A stretch of 14,280 bases of DNA from Verrucomicrobiota bacterium. Lineage in GTDB: Bacteria; Verrucomicrobiota; Verrucomicrobiae; Chthoniobacterales; UBA10450. Both the position numbers and the translations under genes were made by a program. Positions within the stretch are counted from its first letter, which is position 1; every line of letters begins with the position of its first letter. Below the pieces are notes generated by a model. That model saw nothing but the letters and a program-made list of their open reading frames with translations. It searched no databases and was not told where the DNA came from. This document shows positions 8,003 to 14,280 of this stretch, in pieces. The DNA is taken from NCBI GenBank assembly GCA_003219495.1, contig QHOZ01000160.1:1-14280 (forward strand), written 5' to 3'.

Positions 8003-8362
8003 TCACTCGCCGCGGTGTTTTTTCAGAGCGTCTGTCAGCCAGGCATCGAGGTGAATTTCCTTGCCGTCTTTGGTCCGAACGAGATACGGCTGCCCGGTTA
8101 ACAAACTTTTAGAGGCGGAGAGCCGAATGAAATCCTCCGGCGTTTTGATCTCCTTCTTGAAGTGCTCGTACTTCGCTTTTATGTGATTGAGCGCTTCCTG
8201 CGCGGTATGCGTTTGCCCATTGCGAACGAACGTCGCGTCCGATTTGGCGACGTAATCGAGAAGATAATTGATCGATTCGTCCAACGATTCCGCTCGCGCG
8301 GTTTGTCCGAGCGAGAGCGAAAGAAAAATCACCGCCACAAAAAGATGCGCGCAATGCTTCAT
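8003..8362 (-). CDS. Secreted DUF5329-family protein
   Basis: This 119-residue protein starts with a signal peptide: basic MKHC, a hydrophobic core, then a likely cleavage after ARA near residue 24. The mature part ([19 protein letters not shown], then [17 protein letters not shown], then [20 protein letters not shown], then [13 protein letters not shown]) follows the pattern I recall for DUF5329. That is a small exported family of unknown function, with conserved region order YLL-x-YV ... F-R-N-G ... A-x-H-x-x-x-KY ... SKS-x-x-(S/T)G-x-PY-x-V. Nothing indicates an enzyme. It lies 55 bases downstream of the tRNA-Arg gene on the same strand and could be transcribed from the tRNA promoter or its own. 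It faces the AsmA-like gene with almost no gap. Confidence 0.75.
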   Translation of the reverse strand: MKHCAHLFVAVIFLSLSLGQTARAESLDESINYLLDYVAKSDATFVRNGQTHTAQEALNHIKAKYEHFKKEIKTPEDFIRLSASKSLLTGQPYLVRTKDGKEIHLDAWLTDALKKHRGE

Positions 8363-8417
8363 ATAAAATGATTCGGTTGCGGCCGGCGCTGCGCGTGGCT
8401 GTTGATCTTAGAAAGCG

Positions 8418-8491
8418 CGCGCCCGGGGTGACTCGAACACCCGACCTACGGATTAGAAATCCGTTGCTCTATCCGGCTGAGCTACGGGCGC
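8418..8491 (-). tRNA. tRNA-Arg (anticodon UCU)
   Basis: Read on the minus strand, the 74 bases fold as a complete tRNA. The 7-pair acceptor is GCGCCCG / CGGGCGC, followed by TA, a 4-pair D stem GCTC / GAGC and an anticodon stem ACGGA / TCCGT around loop TTTCTAA. The T stem is GGGTG / CACCC around TTCGAGT, and the discriminator base is G. Anticodon TCT reads AGA, and by wobble AGG, arginine codons. The 3' CCA is not encoded. No integrase or repeat of the tRNA end is nearby, so there is no sign of an integrated element at this site. Confidence 0.97.
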
Positions 8492-8502
8492 AATCGGCGG
8501 GA

Positions 8503-8530
8503 ATATTACCAACTTTCGGCCTGAATGAAA
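8503..8530 (-). promoter_or_regulatory. Possible promoter of the tRNA-Arg gene
   Basis: On the minus strand TTTCAT (8530-8525) and TAATAT (8508-8503) are separated by 16 bases and sit about a dozen bases before the tRNA 5' end, as a sigma70-type promoter for a tRNA with a short leader would. The -35 box matches the consensus at only three of six positions and the -10 at four of six, so the call is weak. Confidence 0.3.
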
Positions 8531-8564
8531 GCGGCGCGGCATTGTCTAATCCGTGATCGAGAAG

Positions 8565-9002
8565 ATGAGAATATGGCTGTCAATCGCGCTTGCGCTTGTT
8601 CTCGTCGCGGGAGTTATGAAGTTGCACCCGCTGAAAGAAACGCGAACCGTTCGGGACGTGAACGCGCTGCTCGTCATTTTTCCCTACAAATATGAAGGCA
8701 CTTGGGTCTTCGATGACGAACGGGTCGGTTTGCATCGAGAGCCGTTCATTGCCGGCATCGACACCATGATCGACAAAGCGGTCGCCGAAATTCCGAACGC
8801 CGAGAAAGGTTTTCGCGCCATCTTCAGTGCGGCGACATTTCCCGGAGCGAATCTGAAACTCGAGTGGCGTCGGGAGGAATCGGGAGGGAACTGGTACTAC
8901 AGCGACCGCTTTCAAATGGAAGGCTGGCTTTGCCCTGCGCTGCTGAAATATTTTCCGAAAGCTCCGCGCGAAATTTACGTCAAGGTCGAGCCGAAGAGCT
9001 AA
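8565..9002 (+). CDS. DUF6717-like small single-pass protein
   Basis: This 145-residue protein has an N-terminal hydrophobic segment (about residues 3-18). A compact soluble domain rich in aromatic residues follows: LLVIFPYKYEGTWVFDDE, VGLHREPFIAG, a TFPGANLKLEW strand, GNWYYSDRF, then EGWLCPALLKYFPKAPREIYVKVE. This resembles DUF6717, a small bacterial family of unknown function, where the domain usually occurs alone without a membrane anchor. The family name is from memory. I prefer ATG 8565 (MRIWLSIAL), with GAGAAG just before it, over the GTG at 8553, which adds four residues. It stands alone on the plus strand between the divergent tRNA and the small basic-protein gene. Confidence 0.65.
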   Translation: MRIWLSIALALVLVAGVMKLHPLKETRTVRDVNALLVIFPYKYEGTWVFDDERVGLHREPFIAGIDTMIDKAVAEIPNAEKGFRAIFSAATFPGANLKLEWRREESGGNWYYSDRFQMEGWLCPALLKYFPKAPREIYVKVEPKS

Positions 9003-9005
9003 CGA

Positions 9006-9032
9006 CCCGTTCGCTTACGCGAAGCGAACCGG
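9006..9032. terminator. Inverted repeat between convergent genes
   Basis: GTTCGCT (9009-9015) and AGCGAAC (9023-9029) form a perfect 7-base stem with a 7-base loop. It can extend by two G-C pairs past one mismatch. The repeat begins four bases after the DUF6717-like gene ends and precedes the stop of the small minus-strand gene, so it could end transcription from either side. There is no U run on either strand, which keeps confidence low. Confidence 0.35.
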
Positions 9033-9049
9033 ATGCAACGCCACGTTGC

Positions 9050-9268
9050 TTACTCGTGGATGCGATGTTTCAGTTCCCAAACACGCAATGCGGCAAGCAA
9101 AAGCGCTTTCGTGCGCGTGAGCGTGCCGGCCGCAGCCATCGTAGTCGCCGGATCAGGCGAGCTGGATTTGCCGTTGCGACCGCGACCGCGCGCGCGTTTT
9201 TGCCCCTTTGCCTTCTTAACTCGGCGCGTGGCTGATTCACTGACCGTCAAATGCCCGGTGCTATTCAT
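9050..9268 (-). CDS. Probable small basic protein, unknown
   Basis: This frame encodes 72 residues from ATG 9268. AGGGA (9277-9273) lies four bases upstream, the same spacing as the sppA ribosome-binding site. An ATG at 9289, also preceded by GGAG, would give 79 residues. The first part is strongly basic and probably disordered (RRVKKAKGQKRARGRGRNGK, about residues 15-34). The end, TRTKALLLAALRVWELKHRIHE-like in composition, predicts one amphipathic helix. The basic tail suggests nucleic-acid or ribosome binding, but that is inference and I recognise no family. Support comes from the ribosome-binding site, the otherwise empty 443-base gap, and coding-like third positions. The frame stays open far upstream into sppA antisense, so openness alone is weak evidence. 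Confidence 0.5.
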   Translation of the reverse strand: MNSTGHLTVSESATRRVKKAKGQKRARGRGRNGKSSSPDPATTMAAAGTLTRTKALLLAALRVWELKHRIHE

Positions 9269-9445
9269 ATATTCCCTGTCGTCCCTCATCTTCTCCGAGC
9301 AGCTTCCTTGCCAGTAACCTCGAGCGGCGGTTGCGCCGTCGCAAAGCGCCCATGCGTGACATTCTCGTGACGAACGCTTTGCGATTCCTGTCCGCTGAAA
9401 GCGCTTGTGCCAATGCGGGTTCTCCGCCAGTTTGCAGAGGGAATT
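9269..9445 (+). promoter_or_regulatory. Divergent intergenic region before sppA
   Basis: These 177 bases separate the probable small minus-strand gene from sppA and should hold promoters for the sppA-to-alr run. I see no convincing -35/-10 pair. Small dyads are present (TTGCG-4-CGCAA near 9330; AAGCGCTT near 9400). The clear site is the ribosome-binding sequence AGAGGG at 9436-9441, four bases before the sppA ATG. This site decides that start over the GTG at 9407. Confidence 0.4.
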
Positions 9446-10462
9446 ATGGCTGAGCGGAAAATCGGATGCCTTACCATTTTTTTGTTCGTAGCGCTTTGCG
9501 GCAGCATGTTTGTCAATTTTCTGCTCGCGATCGCTGCCTTCCGCGGCTTTGGCTCGAACGGTGGCGTCCGGTTTGAGGAGCCGCCTCCGCGTTTCCGCGA
9601 AGTCCTGGTCGAGCGCGGCTCGCGCGTGGTCCCGGACCGGATCGCGCTGATCACGATGCGGGGCCTGATCAGTTCGTCGATCCCGGGCAATGTGAGCGAT
9701 TCGATGGTCGAAGATATGCGCCTGGCGTTGCAACAGGCGCGCGATGACACCCGCGTCAAAGCGATCGTGCTCGAAATCGATTCTCCCGGCGGCGAAGTGA
9801 CCGCGGCGGATCAGATTTATAATGCCGTGACCAAAGTGCGCGCGCGCAAGCCGGTGGTCGTTTACATGGATTCGCTTGCCGCGTCCGGCGGCTACTACAT
9901 CGCCTGCGGCGGGAAATATTTGATGGCGAACGAAACGACGATCACCGGGAGCATCGGCGTCATCATTCAAACACTGAACTACGAGCAACTCTTCAACAAA
10001 GTCGGGCTCGCGTCGGTTGTCTTCAAAAGCGGCAAGTTCAAAGACATTTTAAACGGCGCCCGGCCGATGACGCCCGAAGAACGCGACCTGATCCAGCGCT
10101 TTGTGATGGAGACGTACGACAAGTTTCTTGGCATTGTTTCCAAAGAACGGAGCTTGCCCGCGGACGTGCTGCGCAATGGCATTGCTGACGGACGCATCAT
10201 TTCCGGCAAAGAAGCGTTGAACGTCAAACTCATCGACGGCCTCGGCCAAATCGAAGACGCGTTCGCGAAAGCGCGGCAACTGGGGAACGCGCCGCAAGCA
10301 TCGGTGGTAAAATACGGGCCGCCCTTCAGCCTCTCTCGCTTGTTCCGCGCGTTCGGTGAGTTTGGCGGCCAGTCAAAGATCGAGCTCCAGCTTCCGAAAC
10401 AACTCGTGCCGCAGCTTGAAAGCGGCCGCGCGTATTTTCTCCCCAGCTATTACGCGCCGTAA
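9446..10462 (+). CDS. sppA: Signal peptide peptidase SppA (S49 serine protease)
   Basis: This 338-residue membrane-anchored protease degrades signal peptides left in the membrane after export. A transmembrane segment (about 7-31) precedes the catalytic domain. The nucleophile is Ser147 in MDSLAASGGYYIA and the general base is Lys199 in KSGKFKD, the same spacing as Ser147/Lys199 of Bacillus subtilis SppA. EIDSPGG (110-116) and TGSIGV (167-172) are also family hallmarks. The length fits the short, one-domain SppA that assembles as a ring, not the doubled 67-kDa E. coli form. The ATG 9446 start has the best ribosome-binding site in the window. It heads a plus-strand run and is followed after 21 bases by another membrane protease gene, so the two may share envelope quality-control work. 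Confidence 0.93.
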   Translation: MAERKIGCLTIFLFVALCGSMFVNFLLAIAAFRGFGSNGGVRFEEPPPRFREVLVERGSRVVPDRIALITMRGLISSSIPGNVSDSMVEDMRLALQQARDDTRVKAIVLEIDSPGGEVTAADQIYNAVTKVRARKPVVVYMDSLAASGGYYIACGGKYLMANETTITGSIGVIIQTLNYEQLFNKVGLASVVFKSGKFKDILNGARPMTPEERDLIQRFVMETYDKFLGIVSKERSLPADVLRNGIADGRIISGKEALNVKLIDGLGQIEDAFAKARQLGNAPQASVVKYGPPFSLSRLFRAFGEFGGQSKIELQLPKQLVPQLESGRAYFLPSYYAP

Positions 10463-10483
10463 TCGCGGCAGCCGGCCAAACAA

Positions 10484-11305
10484 ATGTTCGCCGCGGCTTC
10501 CTCCATCGCGCTCGGGTTCGCGCTTGTCGTTTTTCTGTTCGTTGGATTGTCGATCTATCTCGCGATCGTTTGGCAAATCAGCGCGCGCCGATTGAGCAGC
10601 GTCCCGCCGGCTGATGCGGTGCCGAAGAAAACATTCGGTCTGCCGGAAGTGTTTCTCGCCGCCGCGCTCGTGTCGTTTTTCGTCATGAACATTGTCGTGT
10701 CGATGGGCCGCTCGACCGTTCAGCTAAATACGAACGATCTTCGGGCGAATCTTCTCTTCACCGTCTTCATCATTTTTTTCATCGCCGCGTTCCTGCAGCT
10801 TCGCCGGATCGACATCGACGCAATCGCCGGATTTTCGAAAACGACATTAAAACGCGCGCTCAGCACCGGGATCGTTCTGCTCCTCGCTGCGACCCCGCTC
10901 CTTCTTCTGGCCGAAGCGTTGACTCAGAATATTTTCGGCAGCGGCTCGAGCCGACAGGAGATTGTCGATCTTTTTAATTCCTCGCAGACAATTCAGCAAC
11001 GCGTGCTCATCATTGTCCTGGCTGTTGTCGTCGCGCCCATTTCAGAGGAATTCATTTTTCGTTTCTTCATTTACGGCGTCGTTCGTCGCTATGGCGGAAT
11101 CGTGCTCGGCTTAGTCTTCAACGCGCTTCTTTTCGCGGCCGCTCACAATCACGCGCCATCCGTGGCGCCGCTCTTTGTTCTCGGCGCTTGCTTTACCCTG
11201 GCCTACGAGTGGAGTGGCTCGGTTCTCGTCTCGATGGCCATGCACACGCTTTTCAATTCCGTTCAGTTGATCTTTCTCGCGTTCCCTGACTTGTTTCAGC
11301 GATGA
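10484..11305 (+). CDS. CPBP-family intramembrane metalloprotease (CAAX protease/Abi-like)
   Basis: This 273-residue polytopic membrane protein has hydrophobic segments at about 8-30, 55-73, 88-104, 126-146, 172-186, 205-220, 226-243 and 246-268. The CPBP signature motifs are all present: Glu188-Glu189-x3-Arg193 in SEEFIFR, His221 in FAAAHNH, and His254-x3-Asn258 in MAMHTLFN. These form the predicted metal and catalytic centre seen in Rce1-type proteases. Bacterial members process prenyl-like or peptide substrates, take part in bacteriocin immunity, or are unknown; the substrate here cannot be told. It follows sppA by 21 bases, and its stop overlaps the thiL start as ATGA, so it is co-transcribed and probably translationally coupled. 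Confidence 0.87.
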   Translation: MFAAASSIALGFALVVFLFVGLSIYLAIVWQISARRLSSVPPADAVPKKTFGLPEVFLAAALVSFFVMNIVVSMGRSTVQLNTNDLRANLLFTVFIIFFIAAFLQLRRIDIDAIAGFSKTTLKRALSTGIVLLLAATPLLLLAEALTQNIFGSGSSRQEIVDLFNSSQTIQQRVLIIVLAVVVAPISEEFIFRFFIYGVVRRYGGIVLGLVFNALLFAAAHNHAPSVAPLFVLGACFTLAYEWSGSVLVSMAMHTLFNSVQLIFLAFPDLFQR

Positions 11306-12183
11306 AACTGAGCCGCGTCGGCGAAGATGCGCTCCTCGCATCTTTGATGCGCCAATTGCCGGCATCCCGAAAATTCATCGGGGACGATTGCGCGACCGTT
11401 GAATTTCGGGGCGCGAAAAACTTGCTCGTGCTCAAAACCGATTGCGTGGTTGAGAAAATCCATTTCGAATCGTCCGCCAATCCCGAGCGCGTCGGCTGGA
11501 AAGCAATGATGCGCGCGTTGAGCGATTTCGCCGCCGTTTCCGCGATTCCACAGTTCGCGCTCATCACGCTGATTGTTCCCGCAACAAGATCGACATCGTG
11601 GGTGGAAAAACTTTATCGCGGGCTCAAACGCGCCGCTTCGAAGTTCCATGTCGCGATCGTTGGCGGCGAAACGAGCGCCACGCGCGGTCCGGCCGCAATT
11701 TCCGTCAGCGTTTCGGGCTATGTGGGAAAGGGTCGACGCGTTTCGCGCGGCGGCGGGAAAAAAGGCGACGATCTCTTTGTCACCGGAAGACTCGGCGGAT
11801 CGTCGCGCGGTAAACATCTGAAATTTGTTGCGCGCATCAACGAATCGCGCTGGCTCACCAAAAATTTCCGCGTTCATGCAATGATGGATTTGAGCGACGG
11901 CCTCGGCGCCGATCTCCCGCGCCTCGCCCGCGCAAGCAAACTCGGATTCAAGATCGATAAAGAAGCATTGCCGCTCACGGCTGGCGCCAAGGTCGACAAC
12001 GCCATTTCCGACGGGGAAGACTACGAACTCCTCTTCGCGATTTCTCCACGCGATCGTAGTCGCCTAGAGCGCGATTGGAAAAAGAAGTTTCCGAAACTGT
12101 CGCTGACTCGAATTGGACAACTCAATCGGCAATCTGCAATCGGCAATCTGCAATTAAAACGTGGCTACGTTCATTTCCAATAG
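11302..12183 (+). CDS. thiL: Thiamine-monophosphate kinase
   Basis: ThiL phosphorylates thiamine monophosphate with ATP to give thiamine diphosphate, the last step of the pathway. The 293-residue protein shows the family order: GDDCA (27-31), TDCVVEKIHF (46-55), the metal-site LSDFAA (73-78), GGETS (121-125), MDLSDGLGADL (195-205) and SDGEDYELLF (236-245), ending in GYVHF like the GYxHF end of other ThiL proteins. It is somewhat shorter than E. coli ThiL (about 325). Between TRIGQL and the terminal GYVHF the sequence is NRQSAIGNLQLKR, encoded by a 14-base tandem repeat, so this turn looks rebuilt by a simple repeat. The start overlaps the protease gene by ATGA, and tsaE begins 23 bases before its stop. 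Confidence 0.92.
   Translation: MKLSRVGEDALLASLMRQLPASRKFIGDDCATVEFRGAKNLLVLKTDCVVEKIHFESSANPERVGWKAMMRALSDFAAVSAIPQFALITLIVPATRSTSWVEKLYRGLKRAASKFHVAIVGGETSATRGPAAISVSVSGYVGKGRRVSRGGGKKGDDLFVTGRLGGSSRGKHLKFVARINESRWLTKNFRVHAMMDLSDGLGADLPRLARASKLGFKIDKEALPLTAGAKVDNAISDGEDYELLFAISPRDRSRLERDWKKKFPKLSLTRIGQLNRQSAIGNLQLKRGYVHFQ
12123..12154 (+). repeat. 14-base tandem repeat, 2.3 copies, at the thiL 3' end
   Basis: CAATCGGCAATCTG occurs twice head to tail (12123-12136, 12137-12150), followed by a partial CAAT. Within each unit the two halves CAATCGG and CAATCTG are themselves near repeats. It lies in the last codons of thiL and ends seven bases before the tsaE GTG. Since 14 is not a multiple of three, gain or loss of one unit would shift the thiL frame and move sequence just upstream of tsaE. 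Similar CAATCTG/CAATCGG tracts are, as I recall, scattered in some soil bacterial genomes. Confidence 0.85.
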
Positions 12184-12574
12184 CGCGGACGAAACCGAAT
12201 CGTTCGGCCGCCAGTTCGCGGAGAATGTGAAAGCCGGCGACGTCCTCGCGCTCAGCGGCGAACTCGGCAGCGGCAAGACGCAATTCGTGAAAGGCCTCGC
12301 GGCTGGTCTCGATGCGACGGCCCCGGCCACCAGCCCGACGTTCACGCTCATTCACGGATATTCCGGCGCTCGCTTGCCGGTTTACCATTTCGATTTTTTT
12401 CGGATTGAAGATCTACAATCAGCGGAGCGGCTCGGTCTCGACGATTATTTTTTTGGCAACGGCGTCTCGGTTATCGAATGGGCTGACAAGTTTCCCGATT
12501 TGATCCCTGCAAATGCGCGATGGCTCTCGTTTGAGACGAAATCCGAAACGCAGCGCGCAATCACAACCAAATGA
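12161..12574 (+). CDS. tsaE: tRNA threonylcarbamoyladenosine ATPase TsaE
   Basis: TsaE is the small P-loop ATPase that works with TsaB and TsaD to add the t6A modification at tRNA position 37 in ANN-decoding tRNAs. The 137-residue protein carries a Walker A motif SGELGSGKT (32-40), SPTF (58-61), the characteristic YHFDFFRIED (75-84) with a following LGLDDYF, and VIEWADKF (104-111), whose Glu-Trp is diagnostic. The only reasonable start is GTG 12161 (MATFISNSADET), inside the thiL end and without a visible ribosome-binding site, so translation is likely coupled to thiL. Its stop overlaps the tsaB start as ATGA. The length is slightly short for the family (about 150), mainly at the C-terminus. 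Confidence 0.92.
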   Translation: MATFISNSADETESFGRQFAENVKAGDVLALSGELGSGKTQFVKGLAAGLDATAPATSPTFTLIHGYSGARLPVYHFDFFRIEDLQSAERLGLDDYFFGNGVSVIEWADKFPDLIPANARWLSFETKSETQRAITTK

Positions 12575-13176
12575 AAGTTCTCGCGCTCGAACTTTCCAGC
12601 GCCCGCGGAAGCATCGCGCTGCTCAGTGAAGGCGAGATCAAATTCGATCGCGAATGGCCGAATGATCGAAAGAACTCCGGTCCGTTCTTCGAACATTTAG
12701 CTGAGGTGCAGAAGCAGTTTGGAAAAGCAGACACGATCATCGTCGGACTTGGTCCGGGATCGTACGCCGGAACACGGATCGCGATTTCGGCCGCGATCGG
12801 ATTGCAAGTCGCGACCCGCGCGCGATTGATCGGTTATCCTTCAATCTGCGCGATTGAATGCGACGCGCCGGAATACTGCGTCGTTGGCGACGCCCGCCGT
12901 AATTCGTTTTTTTACGCGCGCGTTTGCGATCGCGATCTGGCCGAAGGGCCGAGTTTAATGAGCGAAGCTGAATTGCGGGAAAAATTGGCTAAGCTCGACA
13001 GGAAGATGTCGATCTTTACGACAGAGAAGCTGCCGCAGTTCGAGCGGGCGGAGCTTCGTTATCCGGCGGCGAAGATGCTGGCGCAGCTTGCAATGAATGC
13101 GAAACGAAACTTCGCCGAACCGCCGCTCGAGCCGATGTATTTGCGCGAACCGCACATCACGATTCCAAAGAAATGA
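12571..13176 (+). CDS. tsaB: tRNA threonylcarbamoyladenosine complex subunit TsaB
   Basis: TsaB is a non-catalytic ASKHA-fold partner that dimerises with TsaD and supports the transfer of threonylcarbamoyl to A37 of tRNA. The 201-residue protein begins with the family N-terminus MKVLALELSS and has VGLGPGSYAGTRIAIS (58-73), matching the GPGSFTGLR signature with Tyr and Thr substitutions. The C-terminal half is shorter and more divergent than in E. coli YeaZ (231 residues), as is common outside Proteobacteria. It overlaps tsaE by ATGA upstream and alr by ATGA downstream, so three proteins are translated from linked starts. TsaD is not in the window. Confidence 0.92.
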   Translation: MKVLALELSSARGSIALLSEGEIKFDREWPNDRKNSGPFFEHLAEVQKQFGKADTIIVGLGPGSYAGTRIAISAAIGLQVATRARLIGYPSICAIECDAPEYCVVGDARRNSFFYARVCDRDLAEGPSLMSEAELREKLAKLDRKMSIFTTEKLPQFERAELRYPAAKMLAQLAMNAKRNFAEPPLEPMYLREPHITIPKK

Positions 13177-14261
13177 CAAACCACCACCGTTGCTGGGCTG
13201 AGATCAGCCGCGATGCCTTCCGGCATAACGCGCGCGTCGTGCGCGAACGGATCGGCGAAGCGCAACTGCTCGCGGTGGTAAAAGCGAATGCTTACGGCCA
13301 CGGTTTGATGGGCGTCGCGGAAACGCTCGCGGAGCAGGCGCAATTGTTCGGCGTCGCTAATTTAGAAGAAGCGATCGAGCTGCGTGAACGATTTCATCTG
13401 CCAGTGATCATTCTCGGTCCATCATTGCGCGAAGAAATGCCGACCATCGTCGAGCGCGCCTTCATTCCGACGGTCTCCACGTTTGATGAAGCGCAGGCGT
13501 TCGATCGCATTGGCAAGACATCGATCAATTTCAAAGTCGACACCGGCATGGGCCGAATGGGTGCGGTTGAAGCTGAAGCCGTCGAAACTTTTAAGCGCGT
13601 CGCCGCGTTGAAGAACATCGAGATTCACAGCGTTTCGACGCACATGCCGGTTTCCGATGTCGATCCTGCCTACACAAAGGATCAGCTCGTCCGCTTTCGA
13701 GATGTGGTGAAGCAACTGCGAGAAAATGTTCCGGGCGGTTACAAAGCGCACGTGTTACAAAGCGCCGGCACGCTCGGATTCAACGAAACCGTCGATGAGA
13801 TCGTGCGCGCGGGAATTGTTCTCTACGGGATCTCGCCGCTGCCGGAATATCAAAAGCTGCTCAAACCGGCCATGACTTGGAAAACGCGGATCGGGCTGAT
13901 TCGCGATGTGCCGAAAGGACATTCAATCAGTTACGGGCGCACGTTCGTCACACCGAAAGCGATGCGTGTCGCGACGTTGACGGCGGGTTACGCCGACGGT
14001 TATCCGCGGCATTTGTCGAATGTTGACGCGCAGATGCTCGTGCGCGGACAACGTTGCCCGCTGCTCGGCCGCGTGACGATGGATTTAATGGTGATCGACG
14101 TCTCAAACCTTCCAGATGTCGAACTTGGTGACGAGGTTGTGTTGATAGGAAAACAGGGCGATGCGGAAATTCCATGTCGCGAGCTGTCCGATAAAGCCGG
14201 CACGATCACCTGGGACATCACAACTCGGATTGGCCAGCGCGTGAAGCGCGTGTTTGTTTAG
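13173..14261 (+). CDS. alr: Alanine racemase
   Basis: This PLP enzyme interconverts L- and D-alanine for peptidoglycan. In the 362-residue protein, the PLP-binding lysine is Lys37 in AVVKANAYGHG. The second catalytic base is Tyr273 in AGYADGYPRHLSN. VDTGMGRMG (122-130), SISYGRTFV (251-259) and LLGRVTMDLMVIDV (297-310) are further family motifs. The domain order is the usual N-terminal TIM barrel and C-terminal beta domain, at normal length (about 360-380). The ATG overlaps the tsaB stop. The last 19 bases of the window contain an ATG at 14268 that could begin the next gene, but four codons are too few to call it. Confidence 0.95.
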   Translation: MTNHHRCWAEISRDAFRHNARVVRERIGEAQLLAVVKANAYGHGLMGVAETLAEQAQLFGVANLEEAIELRERFHLPVIILGPSLREEMPTIVERAFIPTVSTFDEAQAFDRIGKTSINFKVDTGMGRMGAVEAEAVETFKRVAALKNIEIHSVSTHMPVSDVDPAYTKDQLVRFRDVVKQLRENVPGGYKAHVLQSAGTLGFNETVDEIVRAGIVLYGISPLPEYQKLLKPAMTWKTRIGLIRDVPKGHSISYGRTFVTPKAMRVATLTAGYADGYPRHLSNVDAQMLVRGQRCPLLGRVTMDLMVIDVSNLPDVELGDEVVLIGKQGDAEIPCRELSDKAGTITWDITTRIGQRVKRVFV

Positions 14262-14280
14262 GTAGAAATGTTTCAAATCA

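Noticed and set aside
8418..8491. tRNA gene as an integration site for a mobile element
   Set aside because: No integrase, direct repeat of the tRNA end, or change in base composition is visible on either side.
9269..9988. Minus-strand extension of the small basic-protein frame across sppA
   Set aside because: Its upstream part is antisense to a well-supported sppA and shows no recognisable domain. Only the segment outside sppA is kept.
12123..12154. Start of a CRISPR array
   Set aside because: The units are 14 bases with no spacers, and they lie inside coding sequence.
14268..14280. Start of a further gene after alr
   Set aside because: Only four codons are in the window, so a coding call cannot be supported.

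Overview
The window is about 14 kb of dense bacterial chromosome with moderately high GC. The gene set is ordinary metabolism and housekeeping. I see no phage, insertion sequence, CRISPR array or integrase. Most genes lack a clear Shine-Dalgarno sequence. The Asp/Glu/Lys/Arg-rich proteins, the DUF5329- and DUF6717-like small proteins, and the fused 3-oxoacid CoA-transferase beside a methylcitrate cluster suggest a soil Verrucomicrobia-type organism (Chthoniobacterales-like). That placement is inference and not proven by any marker here.

Region 1 (37-5323) handles propionate. A one-chain 3-oxoacid/succinyl-CoA-type CoA-transferase on the minus strand diverges from prpD, prpB, prpC and a hotdog-fold thioesterase on the plus strand. 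Together they would activate propionate, condense propionyl-CoA with oxaloacetate, and carry methylcitrate through the methylcitrate cycle. The 92-base divergent gap holds a perfect 14-base palindrome two bases from the prpD start codon, a good operator candidate. The prpB gene is odd: its frame is intact, but about 26 residues are missing, including the strand and loop that carry the KRCGH active-site motif.

Region 2 (5327-9002) is a mixed set: a phospholipase D/cardiolipin-synthase-like envelope protein (minus), an AsmA-like membrane-anchored protein (plus), a secreted DUF5329 protein (minus), tRNA-Arg(UCU) (minus) and a DUF6717-like single-pass protein (plus). Two convergent pairs are packed with one to three bases between stop codons.

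Region 3 (9003-9445) has no large gene. It holds a hairpin and a probable small gene for a 72-residue, very basic protein on the minus strand, divergent from sppA.

Region 4 (9446-14261) is a tight plus-strand run: sppA, a CPBP-family membrane protease, thiL, tsaE, tsaB and alr. Three junctions are 4-base ATGA overlaps, and tsaE starts inside thiL. It combines envelope proteolysis, thiamine diphosphate synthesis, the t6A tRNA modification and D-alanine supply. A 14-base tandem repeat sits at the thiL/tsaE overlap.

I found no clearly new multi-gene system. The best leads are the internally deleted PrpB, the palindrome at the methylcitrate promoter, the small basic protein gene, and the repeat-modified thiL terminus.
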